Shown piece after piece: positions 22,047 through 34,329 of a DNA stretch of 64,000 nt. This DNA comes from Scolanthus callimorphus (taxonomy: Eukaryota; Cnidaria; Anthozoa; Actiniaria; Edwardsiidae): positions 7,903,912 to 7,967,911 of the forward strand of contig CM066920.1 of the NCBI GenBank assembly GCA_033964015.1. The letters run 5' to 3'. The notes under the pieces were generated by a model. The model did no database searches. It was given only the letters and a program-made list of their open reading frames with translations, and was not told the origin of the DNA. Within the stretch, counting starts at the first letter, position 1. Every line of letters begins with the position of its first letter. Made by a program: the position numbers and the translations under genes.

Positions 22047-22170
22047 CTTCGTCCCCTGATTGGTTGGTTGTTGAATGGGTTTCGTTTCTGATTGGCTAAG
22101 TGTACTTTCTTCGTCTCCTGATTGGTCAGTTGTTGAATAGGTTTCGTTTCTGGTTGGCTAAGTGTGTTTA
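22047..22170. repeat. 62 bp tandem duplication with inverted CCAAT motifs
   Basis: Two units start at 22047 and 22109, each holding two ATTGG or TTGG motifs (CTGATTGGTTGG and CTGATTGGCTAAG in the first). The reverse of CCAAT is the NF-Y core, but no promoter is otherwise visible here. Confidence 0.65.
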
Positions 22171-22174
22171 GTTT

Positions 22175-24585
22175 TCAGACACTCATCTAATATCCGCTCT
22201 TATAGTAAGTATTTTTATAACATTTTCAGCTTAAATTAAAAAATAGTAAAACAAAATATCATTTTCACAACTTGTGATGTCGTACAGGGCTGGTGTTCAA
22301 ACTCGTATATCTTCCATTTTGGCGTAAGAATATTTAGCCTTCGGGGAACATTGAAAGTCACACTTTTGTGATATTGGACTTTAGTAATCTCTATGTAATC
22401 TATTTTAATTACAGTTATCACTTAAGGTCATCATCGTTACAATCAACAGAACGATAATATTTTCAAACATTTTGGGATCTTGGTGAGCTTGATATATTTC
22501 GCCTAACACTCTCTTGAGATTTCAGACGTACAAAAAAACATAGAAACCTAGAACGTCGGGGCAAATCCCCTGAGGCGAAGATTAGTCTGTGAAATTCTTC
22601 AAAGCTTGTATCTTTTCCATGGCTGACAGAAGTGCTAATTACAAGCAAGATATTTCTGAATCCATTCTCCATGATATTCTTGAATTAATAGTCGTTCGCG
22701 ACATTTCACTTCTTCACACTATTAGTCCTTTGGTACCACAAGAGACATATTCAATTGCATTGCCTTTTTATTTGTATTAGAGTCCTAAAAAAGTCCTCGT
22801 TAATTAAAATGTTTTTTTGTCCCGTTGTTTGGCAGCAGGAAGTGTTAGCTTTGTTCCATATTGACTTCCCTAACTAGGCTACGCAGTGCAAATATAGTAA
22901 TGTTTGTACAGTAAAGTATCTACAGAAAAGATTCTGTATGACTCCCCCAGCTGCGGACCGGTCAAGAATAGGCGACGCAACAGAGGACTGAATTTGCCCT
23001 GGGGCGTCAGGCAATAGAATTAGGCAGAAGGAACAAGTCAAGAAGCAAAGAAGAACCGCAAGTGACGACGGAAGATCTGCGTTATCGCTTAATCAATCTG
23101 CTCGGTGGAACTTTTGTATTGGTTTCCTTGTTATCAGTGAGGACCTGGATTTGAATCTACCCTGACATTCAAGATAGAAGAATTAGGTAAGAAATGTTAA
23201 CACTAAATATTTTACTAAACGACGCTGCAGTTTGCTTTGTTACATTCACAGTTATCGTAAATTAAGCGTCTTGCAAATCCGGAAAAAAAAAGAAACTAGA
23301 GATGCTAAGTTCAAAGTGTGTGCCAAAAATTCACCCTGGTGCTTTTGACGGCAGGAGTTTCTAGCAGTCTCAGTGTGACATAACAAGAAATAAAACCACG
23401 CTTTTATGAATAAGAAAGATAGCGAGCTTGCTATATTTTATCCTGCTATCTTAAGTGATGGAAACTTGAGTAAACCTTTAAAGTAAACGACAGGAAAAAA
23501 CGGACGGTGGATCCAATTATAAAACGGATTAGAATTTCGTTTGTTAACATAGAAAAATTAACATCTGGGTCTAGAGCGTTACGAGATATTCTAGGAATTA
23601 TAGAATTTCTTAGTGGGAGATGGATATTCTTTAAAGCAAAACAATAATAAAATCCAAAATAATATGCCAGCCGTCTGACCCCTTGATTTGCTCATCATGC
23701 ATGCTGTGCAAAATATCGGATTTACAATTGTAAATTATAATATATTTTTAATATACTTAAAGGTATTGTTTTAGATCGACCCCTTGTATACGTTTTACTA
23801 ATATTGTTACTATTACTTTTCATATTTTATTATATTACTTTTCATATTTTATTAATCATAATACTAATATTACTTATACATTTGTAACAAGGCGTAATTC
23901 GCCGGTTGGATGCAAAGCTATTTTTACTAAACAGTGGTTCCTCTTAAGCGACCAACCTCCATTCAGCAGCCATTTCAAAGCCCCAAATATTTGTCAATTG
24001 AGTACTGTATCCACCTCTATTTAGCGGCAGTGGCCACTTTTTTCCGTTCGCAATTGTAATATTAATTGCTTTTATTCTGTTAATGGGTGGTCCATTTGAA
24101 AGAATTGGCCGGTGCAAGATTTTTTTTTAAATTCTCCACGATGGTGTAAGATATTTGCTTCGTCAAAATACAGAGAATTATATAACGAATTCGCCTTGTC
24201 TGCAGGAGTCAAATGGTTGGCGCCTTTAGTGGCCAGAAAATCCTGCTAATGGTTCGTAATGAGATTTGGTGACAGAAAGAGTGTTGGTGACAATTGATAA
24301 CAACAGAAAATTCTATTTTCGTCTTTGCTGTAGACAAGCCTACAAGCCGCAAATGCCACATAAACATCCGGTGGCAGTTCGTTCGTGTAAGTGTAGCTGT
24401 TCAATAATCTGGCGAGTTTCATTACGTTTCTTGTTAAACCTCTATTAAGCGGCCAATTAGAATCGAGATAGTGGTGTGGCTGAATAATAAGATTTCTCAG
24501 ACAAGAATTTGTTACCAGGAGTAGAATCTGCCATAAAGTCCCTCCTAATCAGCGTCACAAAGTGTCTATTTTTAGAAACACAATT
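22175..24585. other. Non-coding stretch
   Basis: AT-rich, with small simple repeats (TTACTTTTCATATTTTATTA twice near 23812-23862). No gene was recognised. Confidence 0.55.
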
Positions 24586-24591
24586 ATAGAT

Positions 24592-24830
24592 AGAATCCGA
24601 TGATATCTCATTTTTGTGTAAATTGAGGACGAGATATCATAGGATTCAAGTATATTCAAAGCGTTCAGTCGGTAGATTCCGCCGAAAATAGCACTCAAAA
24701 AGGCGATATCGCCCTCGTCGCTGCGCGACTATTTTCTTAGCGGAATCTAGCCTCCTGAAGCTTTGAATAATCCTATAATAGTATATGGTATATAATAAAG
24801 GTATGAGATTTTATAATATTCATCCATTAT
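24592..24830. mobile_element. GATATC inverted-repeat element, copy 1
   Basis: A self-complementary element with AGATTCCGCCGAAAATAGCA opposite TATTTTCTTAGCGGAATCT and a GCGATATCGCC core. It ends near TAGAATCC..ATGATATCTC on the left and AATAATCCTATAATAG on the right. Copies are at 31786-32030 (same strand) and 60768-60975 (opposite strand). Confidence 0.75.
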
Positions 24831-24911
24831 TCATAGGATGCTCATCCAATCTCTGCACTGGATTCGGATCAGGTGACACTACTTGTAACCCCCGATACCA
24901 CATGGCTAGGT

Positions 24912-24995
24912 GTCTGATACAGAATACTAATTGATCTAATTAGTATTCTGTATCTGATACAGAATACTAATTAGACCAATTAGTATTCTGTATAG
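24912..24995. repeat. Two adjacent small palindromes
   Basis: ACAGAATACTAATT and AATTAGTATTCTGT alternate to form two back-to-back hairpins, apparently a tandem duplication of one palindrome. Confidence 0.8.
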
Positions 24996-25040
24996 GACAC
25001 CTTCCAGTGCAGCCCTCAGTCTTTGAACAGTTGGATATTT

Positions 25041-25502
25041 GTTTCAAATATCCCCTACTGTCCAAAGGCTGAAGGGGACTTCTAGTGAAGTCCAAGTATA
25101 GTCTTCTCTCGTAGAGCAGTACCTAAAAAAAAGCTTCACCTGAGAGACTATATGTTGTTTTAGTCCGGCTAGTTCCATGTGGGACAAGAATCATGCCTTC
25201 TGCGCATGCTTGCTACAAAACGATTGGCGTTTTTTGTGCAAAATGAATTCTTTCATTTTCAATGCACGTTGTTTCAAATATCCCCTACAGACTAAAAGCT
25301 GAAGGGGACTACTCTAGTGAAGACCAAGCATGGTCTCCTCTCTTAGAGCAGTACCTAAAAAAGCTTCACCTGAGAGACTATATGTTGTTTTAGTCCGGCT
25401 AGTTCCATGTGGGACAGGAATAATGCCTTCTGCGCATGCTTTCTGCAAAATGATTGGCGTTTTTTGTAAACACCCGAAATTCTTTCATTTTCAATGCACA
25501 TT
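25041..25502. repeat. 230 bp tandem duplication
   Basis: Two units start at 25041 and 25271 with GTTTCAAATATCCCCTAC. They are about 90 percent alike by eye and include GTCCGGCTAGTTCCATGTGG in both. Each unit has an inverted flank pair (TCCCCT..AGGGGA). Confidence 0.8.
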
Positions 25503-25543
25503 CAATTTAATATAAGTACAAAAGTTAGAATATCATAAGTAAT

Positions 25544-25620
25544 TTACAATATTCGTGTCTATGTTGTATCGGCAGATACAACATAGCCACTCATATTGTA
25601 AATAGTACTTATTATTTCAC
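25544..25620. repeat. Small hairpin
   Basis: TATGTTGTATC pairs with GATACAACATA, with outer pairing of AATTTACAATAT to ATATTGTAAAT. About 76 bp of near-complete foldback. Confidence 0.7.
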
Positions 25621-25909
25621 GAGATATTCGCAGTTAAAAATGGCATTTTTTCCTAAAACTAGGTTGGCAGTGCGGCATACACCACCCCACCGGGTCCCAT
25701 TCGAGTACAGATTTGACCACTTCCCTAAGCACTGGATGAGGTCGGCCTTGTCTGATTTCGCTTGTCTAGACATTGTTTATTCTGGATATCACAAAAACCG
25801 AATTCAATAATTGTTTTATTATTAATACATTGATTCAGTCAAAATACTTTCGCGATGAACAATTTTTTTTCTGTCAAGCAATTTCTATTACACAAGCGTG
25901 CCTTGTTAA

Positions 25910-28426
25910 GGTGGATCGACCCAGTAATTTTGCACCCATGCCAACCAATTTTGAACCTCTCATATAAAAAAAGTTTGATTTCTATAGCGCAGCCAATATA
26001 ACACACATTCTACCCAAAGACTGAAATACATGTCAGTACAAAATTTGGGGAGATCGGAGTTAGTATCACGTGACAATTGGGACACGCCTATTTTTACTCT
26101 CACCCCATTTTCAGGCTGTACCGACATTTTTTCGAAAAATGCTCTACGGAACCTCGAGATTGACTGATTGCCTACGTGTAACCGAAGTTTGACTAAATTC
26201 TACAAGCCCGATCTGAAGATATTTTAGGATTTATAAATCAGAGCTATAATTTATGAAAAATCCAGTGTTATGAATTCACATGGCAGAGTTTGGTACTTCA
26301 TGGTTATAAGGGACGGACCATTTGATATTTGATGGGGGAGTGGCTGATTTTTTTGGGCTCTATATTTTTTTCGCGTCCAGTTTTGCTGCTCGAATTTTTT
26401 TCCCTAGATCGTGAGTGTGCTCGATATTTTTTTCCTGATATTTCTTTTTTGGGTTCGAGACATCACTTCGATTTCCCCCCATTTGATCACTTCAATAATG
26501 TTTGATTTCGTTCTCCTTATGTTCGCATTTCGCGAAATCAGGATCAGTTCGGGTTTACGAACGAGGGCTGACAACTGAGAAGTTTGCTTGTATGTTTCTC
26601 AATGCGCGCGAAGCGCGCCGCGATTTTCACGAGGTTAATGATATTCTTTTTTCTGGGAGATGAAGAAATGGAGTCACTGAATAAAAACATAAAAACTTTC
26701 AAAAATTAACCATGCCTAGTACGATGATGTTATAGTTTGTAATACTACACCACAGCATACGCTTTTTATGAGCGCGACGCTGCTGCAATATCAGTTGACA
26801 GTAAGTAAACCTTTACTTATCGTTTTCTGAAATTATTGAAATTTTTAAAACGTATCTAAGCGTTTTATTTGTTGTAGATGGCGAGCGCGCAGCGCGAGCC
26901 GACCAAAAAATCCCTCTAATTATAAAGACATCAGGTTTCCTAAAAACAGTAAATCAGGAGAGAGTTTTAGAGTGAGTTTGCTCGATTTTTTTTCGCCACC
27001 AGCTTTGCTTGCGCGATATTTTTTTTCTAGGTCAGAGGCTTGCTCGAATTTTTTTTTGGGAATCAGCCACCCCCCCAATCAAGTATCAAATGGTCCGTCC
27101 CTAAGTTGAAAGTTTTTATAGCTCATTCTATTTGTGTGTGTTTAAGGAAGTTCATGCTTTTTATCAGAATTAAATATTTCTTTGCGATTTCGAAAAGGAT
27201 ACAAATGTAAGTATCAACATAATGGCCCCACGCATCAGCTTACTGCGAAATTTGGGCCTACTTTCACGAAATTTGCACTGATTTGAAAAATCGTAGTTTT
27301 TTTCACCTTAAATTTTTGGACGACTATTATTGATCAATGTAAAGTTTGTCTCCAAAGTTTCATATTAATTGAAATTCTCTATGGTTATCAACTGTGGACG
27401 CAAAGATCGATTATTGGATGGATTCGTGTAGTTTCTGCTCAGGGACTAGCTTTTGTTCTTCGTTCGGCACAAAATCGAATTCCAATGCGGCACACGTTGA
27501 TATTCGCGCGTGACTGCTCTCCGAATCGTCCCCGACATATGGTAATAAATGAATAACAAAAGACCGAAAAACCTAAGAAAACTATCATACATCGGAGACT
27601 AGCCAAGCAAGGACAAGCCCACGTGCGCTGCATTGGAATTCGATTTTGTGCCGAACGGGGAACAATAGCAAATCCCAGAGTAGAAACTACAGAAATCCAT
27701 CCAATATTTACTGATCTTTGCGTTCCCAGTTGACAACCTTAGAGGATTTCAATTAATATGAAACGTTGGAGACAAACTTTACATTGATCCATTGGAGTCG
27801 TCCAAAAATGTGAAGCGAAAAAAACTACGATTTTTAAAATCAGATCAAATTTCGTGAAAGTAGGCCCAAATTTCGCGTTGAGCTGATGCGTGGGGCAATT
27901 ATGTTGATACTTACATTTCTATATTTTTCGAAATCGCAAAATAATATTTAATTTTAATCAAAAGCATGACCTTCCTTGAACAGTTACAAATAGAATAAGC
28001 TATAAAAAACTTCAATTTATAACCATGAACTACCAAACTCTGACATATTTATTCACTGCACTGAATTTTACATAAATTATAACCCTGATTTATAAATCCT
28101 AAAATATCTTCAGATCGGGCTTGTAGAATTTAGTCAAACTTCGGTTACACGTAGGCAATCAGTCAATCTCGAGGTACCATAGAGCGTAGAGCATTTATCG
28201 AAAAAATGTCGGTACAGTCTGAAACTGGGGTGAGAGTAAAAATAGGCATGGCCCGATTGTCACGTGATACAAGCTCCGATCTCCCCAACTTTTGTACTGA
28301 CATATATTTCAGTCTATTGGTAGTATGTGTGTTATATTGGCTGCGCGATAGAATTCAACCTGTTTTTCTACTATGAGAGGTTCAAAATTGGTTGGCATGG
28401 GTGCAAAATTACTGGGCCGATCCACC
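25910..28426. mobile_element. Foldback element A, 2.5 kb, TTAA-flanked
   Basis: Two arms of about 0.8 kb are inverted copies: 25910-26309 plus 27105-27497 on the left, and about 27618-28426 on the right, around a 120 bp centre. The ends are GGTGGATCG and CGATCCACC, flanked by TTAA at 25906-25909 and 28427-28430. The left arm is interrupted by the Harbinger-like element at 26310-27101. No transposase is present. TTAA targets are typical of piggyBac-type elements, but the GGTGG end is unusual for piggyBac. Confidence 0.85.
26310..27101. mobile_element. PIF/Harbinger-like element, 792 bp, nested in foldback A
   Basis: Terminal inverted repeats begin GGGACGGACCATTTGATA and extend about 40 bp with few mismatches. 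The target duplication is TAA at 26307-26309 and 27102-27104. The uninterrupted right arm of foldback A shows the empty site (the - strand of about 28014-28030), confirming the insertion. The interior has T-runs and CTCGATTTTTTT motifs and no ORF of note. Confidence 0.88.
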
Positions 28427-28477
28427 TTAAATAGGGAAAACATTCAAGTGCTCTAGTCCCATGATGCATAATACTGA

Positions 28478-28560
28478 ACAGATCTTACTAAAAATAGACA
28501 CTGTTTGACGTTAATGAACACATGTTACTAAAAATAGACACTGTTTGACGCTTATGGGAA
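28478..28560. repeat. Direct repeat, about 42 bp, two copies
   Basis: TTACTAAAAATAGACACTGT with TTGACG following occurs twice, near 28488 and 28527, with similar flanks. Confidence 0.7.
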
Positions 28561-28714
28561 TCTTACTCTGAGTAATGGACTTGCACCTTCAAAGATCTGT
28601 TTGCCAGCAATGCTCCTAAGTGAGAAAAATAATATTTCTTGTACATTGTGGTAGCTGTGATAGGAGAAACTCAATCACCGCTGAAGGGAAACAAGACAAT
28701 GTCGCAAAAAAAAT

Positions 28715-28960
28715 TGTTGAATTGCTGACGTTGCAAAACTTCCTTATTAGGAAATCCCCCTTTCCTTATTTGGAAGGTCTGTAAGTATGTTTCCTCATAT
28801 CTTAGGGAATGTAGTAGGAAAATCCACCAAAACTTGCAGATGTCCGAGAAACATCGTTCTTTTGGTCGCCATAAAAACCCTGGATCGAGATTTCAAAACT
28901 ACCACAGGCAGCCCGCCCGGATTCGTAGGAAACGACAGGACTGTCTTGAAAAAATCGATA
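28715..28960 (+). repeat. Dispersed repeat, copy 1
   Basis: Matches 38740-38965 in the same orientation: TTGCAAAACTTCCTT, GGAAATCCCCCTT, GGTCTGTAAGTAT, CGAGAAACA and CACAGGCAG are shared in order. The copies are about 80 percent alike by eye. ORFs on either strand across it are not conserved between copies, so coding is unlikely. Confidence 0.7.
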
Positions 28961-28964
28961 ACCT

Positions 28965-30200
28965 AGTGTTAGGAGCCTTTCGATATCATATTCCAAATGC
29001 GGTACGTTTGAAAAGTGCGTCGACACAACCACAACGATAATGTATTCGGGGCTTATTGACAAATTAAGTGGTCCTAAATAGTTTCTTTGGGTACTCCAAA
29101 AACCAATAGCAAAGTTCTGGAAAACATTAACTTCCACAGTAAAAATAAAAAATACATTCCAAATTAGCTTATAAGTCAGTAAAACAAATAAACAAATATA
29201 TATATAAAATCGTTTTAAAAACGTTTTCAATTGTTTGTAAGCATTAATCCAATTGATCCATGTGGGATTAACCGGGAGGTTGTTCAAACAATCCGAGAGA
29301 CATTTGAAACAGACCTCTGAATCATAATGACCAACCTAATATTGCTTTCATTCGATATTAGGAGTAGAATTGAGCGTAGAAATCTCGGGCTAACCAACTA
29401 GAAACAAAGTTTTATACTTAATATAACGAATCCAGTAGAAACGTTTGCCACTAAATTGCCTTAATCTGCCGATGGAAATGGATGCTTTCTTTGTCGATCT
29501 TTGACTCGGAGGCTGGCTGAGGCTCTAAACACAGCTCAGGAAAAATACGATTCAATAAATAAAGGTAGGATCCCTGGCATGATGGACGAGTTTTTACTTT
29601 TTGACATTTACCTCGTAGTACAAAACAAACCTTTCGCTCCAGAAAAAGCAACGCTTATTCTAAAAAGCCAAGAAAATCTAATGCTGAACTCGAGAAGAAC
29701 TACTGGCTAGCTGGCAAAAGTTATATGTTCTCAAACTTTTAGATAATAATTTTATGATTTCTTCCTAAAAAGAAATATGACTCCTAGATTTTCACAAAGG
29801 AATCAAATTTTGCAAGCAATAAAAAAGAAAACTAAAAATCATTAGTGGCAATAATATAAAAAAAGGGAAAGAATTCTTCGCAGGAACCAGAAAAAGACGA
29901 AAACGACGGATGATTGCTTTTACCTTTCCCATATAGTTAAAAGAAACACATGCATTTGTTGGTACGAAACGTGCCTTCTCTTAGGGCGCGAACCTACCTC
30001 CATTGGTCTCGTCAATGTTACTTTTCCTTTTATTTGATCCATATACCAATCCGTCGGAGCTGTGGTATGCGCGGGCGTCTTTATATCTAGATCTAGGGGA
30101 CAAGAGAGTAGATAAATTACCCTAAAAAGGACCAAAAGGACCATGAAAGTTTTAACTTGTCAAGTGATGTCAATGGTCTCCCGGGTATAGAATGAATGAG
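28965..30200. other. Non-coding stretch
   Basis: Short ORFs only; a 161-residue open frame on the - strand (29287-28802) overlaps the dispersed repeat and has no recognisable domain. Confidence 0.5.
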
Positions 30201-30202
30201 AG

Positions 30203-30522
30203 GGTATACAACATTTTTTTATAAGAACCTTTTTCATAAGAACGTTCAGCCTGAAATTTACCCAATTTTTAAGAACATGTTAAGAACATGCCCGAGGCTC
30301 AGATAGGAAAAAAAGATTTTTTTCAGTGATGCGTTCTAAAATCCAGAATCAAATGTGTTAATAGTAACGACCTTCAATATTGTAATTTATGATTTGTTGC
30401 AAACTCTTTTTAATACTTGTCACTGAAATTTAAGAATATGACCAGCCTCAAACTGCTCCAAAAATAAGAACGGCCCAGCCTCAACTGAAAATCAGACGTT
30501 CTTATATAAAAAAGAGTGTAGA
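30203..30522. mobile_element. MITE-like element, TTTTTTATAAGAAC ends
   Basis: GGTATACAACATTTTTTTAT followed by AAGAAC on the left is inverted on the right (GTTCTTATATAAAAAAGAGT followed by GTAGACC). The interior repeats AAGAAC and GTTCTTA motifs. The boundaries are approximate. Confidence 0.5.
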
Positions 30523-30675
30523 CCATATTCTAGATCATAGGGTAGATCATATTAGATATATAGAATCAGGTAGAACAGAGGTAATAATATATAGGTATAA
30601 AATAAGTAGGGTATAATATACGTATATAACACTGATAAAGAAATAAATAATGGCATAGGTATATGATATAGTATA

Positions 30676-31785
30676 GAATCCCATACCTCTATTCTATCGC
30701 GCGCGCTGATTGGCTAAGAAGGAGAGGTATTTTTTGTGGAATACCCCAATTACACAGGGCCCCCGTCATTTAAATTTAAAAATCGACGAGTTTTTTAGTT
30801 AGTACAGCATTCCCGGACTATTAATCAGATAGCACATACAAAAATCAAATTTGTTTTAAAGTTTTTGATAGAAGTTAGTTACGATAAAAGCAGGGGAAAT
30901 GTATTTATCTCCATTTTTCGTATGACAGTTTTTCGCGCGCTTTGTGAAACGTGGACACACGCGCCTCCACAAAACACAAAACGCTCAAACTCTCGTGTGG
31001 TCAACACAACAAGTTTTGGAAACACAATCTCTCTGGTTCCTCCAAAGTTTCGGGTATTTCTACCCTGGGTATGCAAGGCAATGTCCAGATATTTACTTTA
31101 CAAGATCATTTCAACGAGAAGCTGTTGGCTCTCGTTCGATGAAAGTTATGTTATCGATGAAAAGTTGTGTCAAATGTTAGAGGTGGAAAACACATGTAAA
31201 ACGAAAAATACTACAGGAGCTGCGGTATTTACCAAGAACAAAGGAGATAGAAAGCCGTAAGGGAACAAGAAATCAAACAAGTAAGCTTTAAAAGTTAAAA
31301 CATTTTCGATCAGTAAGATAAATTTACTAATTCAAATCATTTGAAACTTTTGTAGACTCGATCGCTTTTTTTCAAATTGGCTTCAGTCACTTCAGTGTGT
31401 CGACAATCTTAAAACTATACCTAAGCTTACTTTAGACTTGTAACACTGAACTGAATGAATTTTCTCTCATCTAAACATTTATATATTGTAATTTCTTGTT
31501 TTAAAGATTCGCTATTGCAGCAAAGCCTAATTTCAAGGGACTTTCGTTTTGAGATTCAGAAAATTCCATCGCTTTCGCATTAGCGCGGCTTTCAAGCGCA
31601 CGAAATCCACTATCAATTCTCTTAAATTTAGACTTAATTTTCTAAAAATGTCCGGTATGGGATTCAAAGAAAATCCATTACCTGACTCGGGAATTCCACT
31701 CTAAATTTCACTTGAAAAACCGATATCGGTTTTTCGCGTGAAATTTAGCGTGGAATTCCCTCGTCAGGCAATGGATTTACCTATA
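30676..31785 (+). repeat. 1.1 kb dispersed repeat, copy 1
   Basis: Shares most of its length, in the same orientation, with 52805-53867 (for example TACGATAAAAGCAGGGGAAA near 30880 and 53028, and AAGTTTTGGAAACA). The first segment has CGCGCGCTGATTGGCT in both copies. It includes a 100 bp palindrome (31675-31775) around CCGATATCGG. An ORF of 131 codons at 30865 is frameshifted in the other copy, arguing against coding. Confidence 0.8.
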
Positions 31786-32030
31786 GAATCCTATGATATC
31801 TCTTTTTTGTGTAAATTGAGGACGAGCAGACGAGGTATCATAGGATTCAAGTCTATTCAAAGTCGGTAGATTCCGCCGAAAATAGCACTCAAAAAGGCGC
31901 TTAATATCGCCCTCGTCGCTGCGCGACTCGTGCGATATCGCTTTTTTCGTGCTATTTTCTTAGCGGAATCTAGCCTGCTGAAGCTTTGAATAATCCTATA
32001 ATAGTATATGGTATATAATATAGGTATGAT
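31786..32030. mobile_element. GATATC inverted-repeat element, copy 2
   Basis: Begins TAGAATCCTATGATATCTC directly at the end of the 1.1 kb repeat and carries the same self-complementary core as copy 1, with a slightly longer GCGATATCG centre. The other copy of the 1.1 kb repeat lacks it (CTATAGAATCTATATTT at 53860-53876), so it inserted after the repeat spread. Confidence 0.8.
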
Positions 32031-33770
32031 ATTATAATGATTCTACACTATTGGCTAAACTGGATAACTTCGAGAAGACTTGAGTGTATTTTTTGGGGAT
32101 TCAAACAAATGGTTTGACTGGAAAGTTCGATAACAGTCCTTACGCTATCATAGACGATGATCAGGTTTTAATTGTGTGTTACAATTGATGATCTCTTGAC
32201 TGGAAGACGCAAAGAAGACTTGAAATATCAGATAAACATGACAAATCGCATCCTATCACACGCGCAAATCGGTTTGAATCGTGAAGTGATGGTCGGATCG
32301 ATAGCAATGATCTATAGAACGTAACACGTAAAGGGAAACCCCCATAGAACTAATATATCACGAACTGTTCACAGTCATAAAGAAAATCCTGATAAACTTT
32401 AAGATTTCTACCGCCAAAATTAAGACGACGACTATAAAGTGTTCCACAGTTTTGTCAGCCCACCCATGAGCGCAGAGGAGAGGAAAGGAATGATACTCTT
32501 TCAGTTACTCTAAATTGCCCCCCCGCGTAAGGATATTGATCAGTCTTGCACATTACTACGTTTAAAAGGTCTTCAATCATCCAGAGAGCACTGCGTATCT
32601 CTTGGTAGACTTCACTTCAGGATTTGCTAAGAAGTTCGAGGAGTTTTTGACTTCACTGTTGAGAAGCAACCGGCTTTAACTCTTTTCCCTCTGGAGATTA
32701 AATTGGCTTGTACATAATTGGAGTGGTCTAAAGATTGGCGCACGCACTGAAGCTACTCTAAGAAGGTTAGTAGGTGATATTTTCAAGTGACAGAAATAGC
32801 GCATAGAGTTTTAGACAAAGGTAAGGTAGTTTATTTACGTCTCAAACGTCTAGCCTTTCACTGGCGATGAACCACATTGAAATGAATGAAACTCCCTAGC
32901 AGCCCAGGCGGGGAATGAATCCCGGGCATGCACAGGGGTGACAGGCGAACCGATTAGATCATTCGACAATCGATGCAATACCACGGAATACCTTTTTTTA
33001 CCTCGTTTTAGCTTCTCAAATGCAAAATATTTCACAAAAAAGGGAATGAAAAACATTCTGATGAAATGTCATTAGTTCTTTAACTGGGTATTCACAGAAC
33101 GAACAACGAAAAACAATTTTATATATCAACAGTGATTTGGATAGACATAAACATGCAAAACCTAACTTTAATATATGAACACTAATATTTTTTAAACTTT
33201 TTAAAACCATGTTTACCTATGTAAATATTTTTAGCTGAAGAAGGCTGAACGTTCTATCAAATTCAATTTTAGGAAAGTTATATATTTGCCAATTTCCATT
33301 TAAAAAATGAACATTATATTATATATATAATGACATACCCGGTAATCCATTGCACTAAATTTGATATCTTCACAAGTGAAAATAAGATGTTGCGTGAAGA
33401 TCTTACAGGTGTCGTTTTCGTCAGTGTCTACCCGTGCGTAACGCGGGTTACCTGTGTGCTAGTTCTAGGTTCTTATAGGGGCCAAAACCGGCAAAGATGG
33501 CGAACTACACGAGCAACGTTTCTCTTGAAAATCTTAGTAACGACGTAGTTTCTTTTGTCTCAATTATCCTGTATCTTTGGTGTTGAAGTATTGGGTATTA
33601 ATATCACTTTACTTGTCGAATTTTCTCAATGCTTCTCAACTCTCCAATATAGTATTTGCGTATCAACCTACGCGCAGCCATGTAATAATATCCTCTGAAT
33701 TTTGTAGTGACAGGAAAAAACACCAACAACAAGGCACTGGGTCTCTTACCGCTGTGGTCCATTAAGATCA
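32031..33770. other. Non-coding stretch
   Basis: Short ORFs only. At 32880-32960 a - strand GGGATTCATTCCCCG block hints at a degenerate tRNA-derived SINE. A 29-codon ORF in a good start context at 33497 has no homology that I recognise. Confidence 0.45.
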
Positions 33771-33774
33771 GATC

Positions 33775-34085
33775 CCGAGTCGAGCAGAGGAAATTTTATT
33801 TATGTTCGAGTCGTGTTTGAGACACTAGGTTCATTTGTGGGTTGAACGTTTCTACTGGTGCTTCTACTCTTTCGGATAAGGCAATATATCGAAGTCACGC
33901 TGGTCTTTGAACGCTAAAGTTGCACTTGTCTCCCGGTGCAATGGACTGGCTCTCGGAGGCACTACATATACTGCAAAACAGCCTCCTCCTTAACCTCTCC
34001 TTGTCTAGCGGTCGTGTATTTCGCTCACTTTGAGTTCCCTAACGATGAGGAGGACCCTATCTATTCGTTCTTTCTTTTCCAAACT
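33775..34085 (+). repeat. Dispersed repeat, + copy
   Basis: Uninterrupted counterpart of the - strand copy at 16290-17425. It has GTTCGAGTCGTGTTTG, GTGGGTTGAACG, TGGCTCTCGGAGGCA and CTCCTTGTCTAGCGGTCG in order. Confidence 0.65.
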
Positions 34086-34329
34086 TCGGAACGTCTTCCG
34101 TATGGCCCGAGGCAATACATGGATGCTCTAGAATATGGCTACTAGAACTCTAGAATAAGGCTACTAGAACTAGAATAAGGGTCCAGAAGTCCAGAGAGGT
34201 GCATACTGAAGGCGCGATTCTATAGCTGACCGGTGTCGGGAAATAAATAGTTTTTGTAGTCTCATACGAGACTATATAGATCTGCAACCTGCAGTCTCTT
34301 TATATTTAAGGTGACCACCCAAGAGTTTA

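Noticed and set aside
28802..29287. 161-codon ORF on the - strand
   Set aside because: Overlaps a dispersed repeat whose other copy (38740-38965) does not keep the frame; no recognisable domain.
30865..31260. 131-codon ORF in the 1.1 kb repeat
   Set aside because: The second copy (53.0-53.4 kb) carries frameshifting differences, so no shared protein is maintained.
32880..32960. Possible SINE with a B-box-like GGGATTCATTCCC on the - strand
   Set aside because: Only one degenerate box and no second copy found in the window.
33497..33586. 29-codon ORF in a strong start context, MANYTSNVSLENLSNDVVSF
   Set aside because: Resembles the start of a receptor, but it stops at once and no continuation exon was found.
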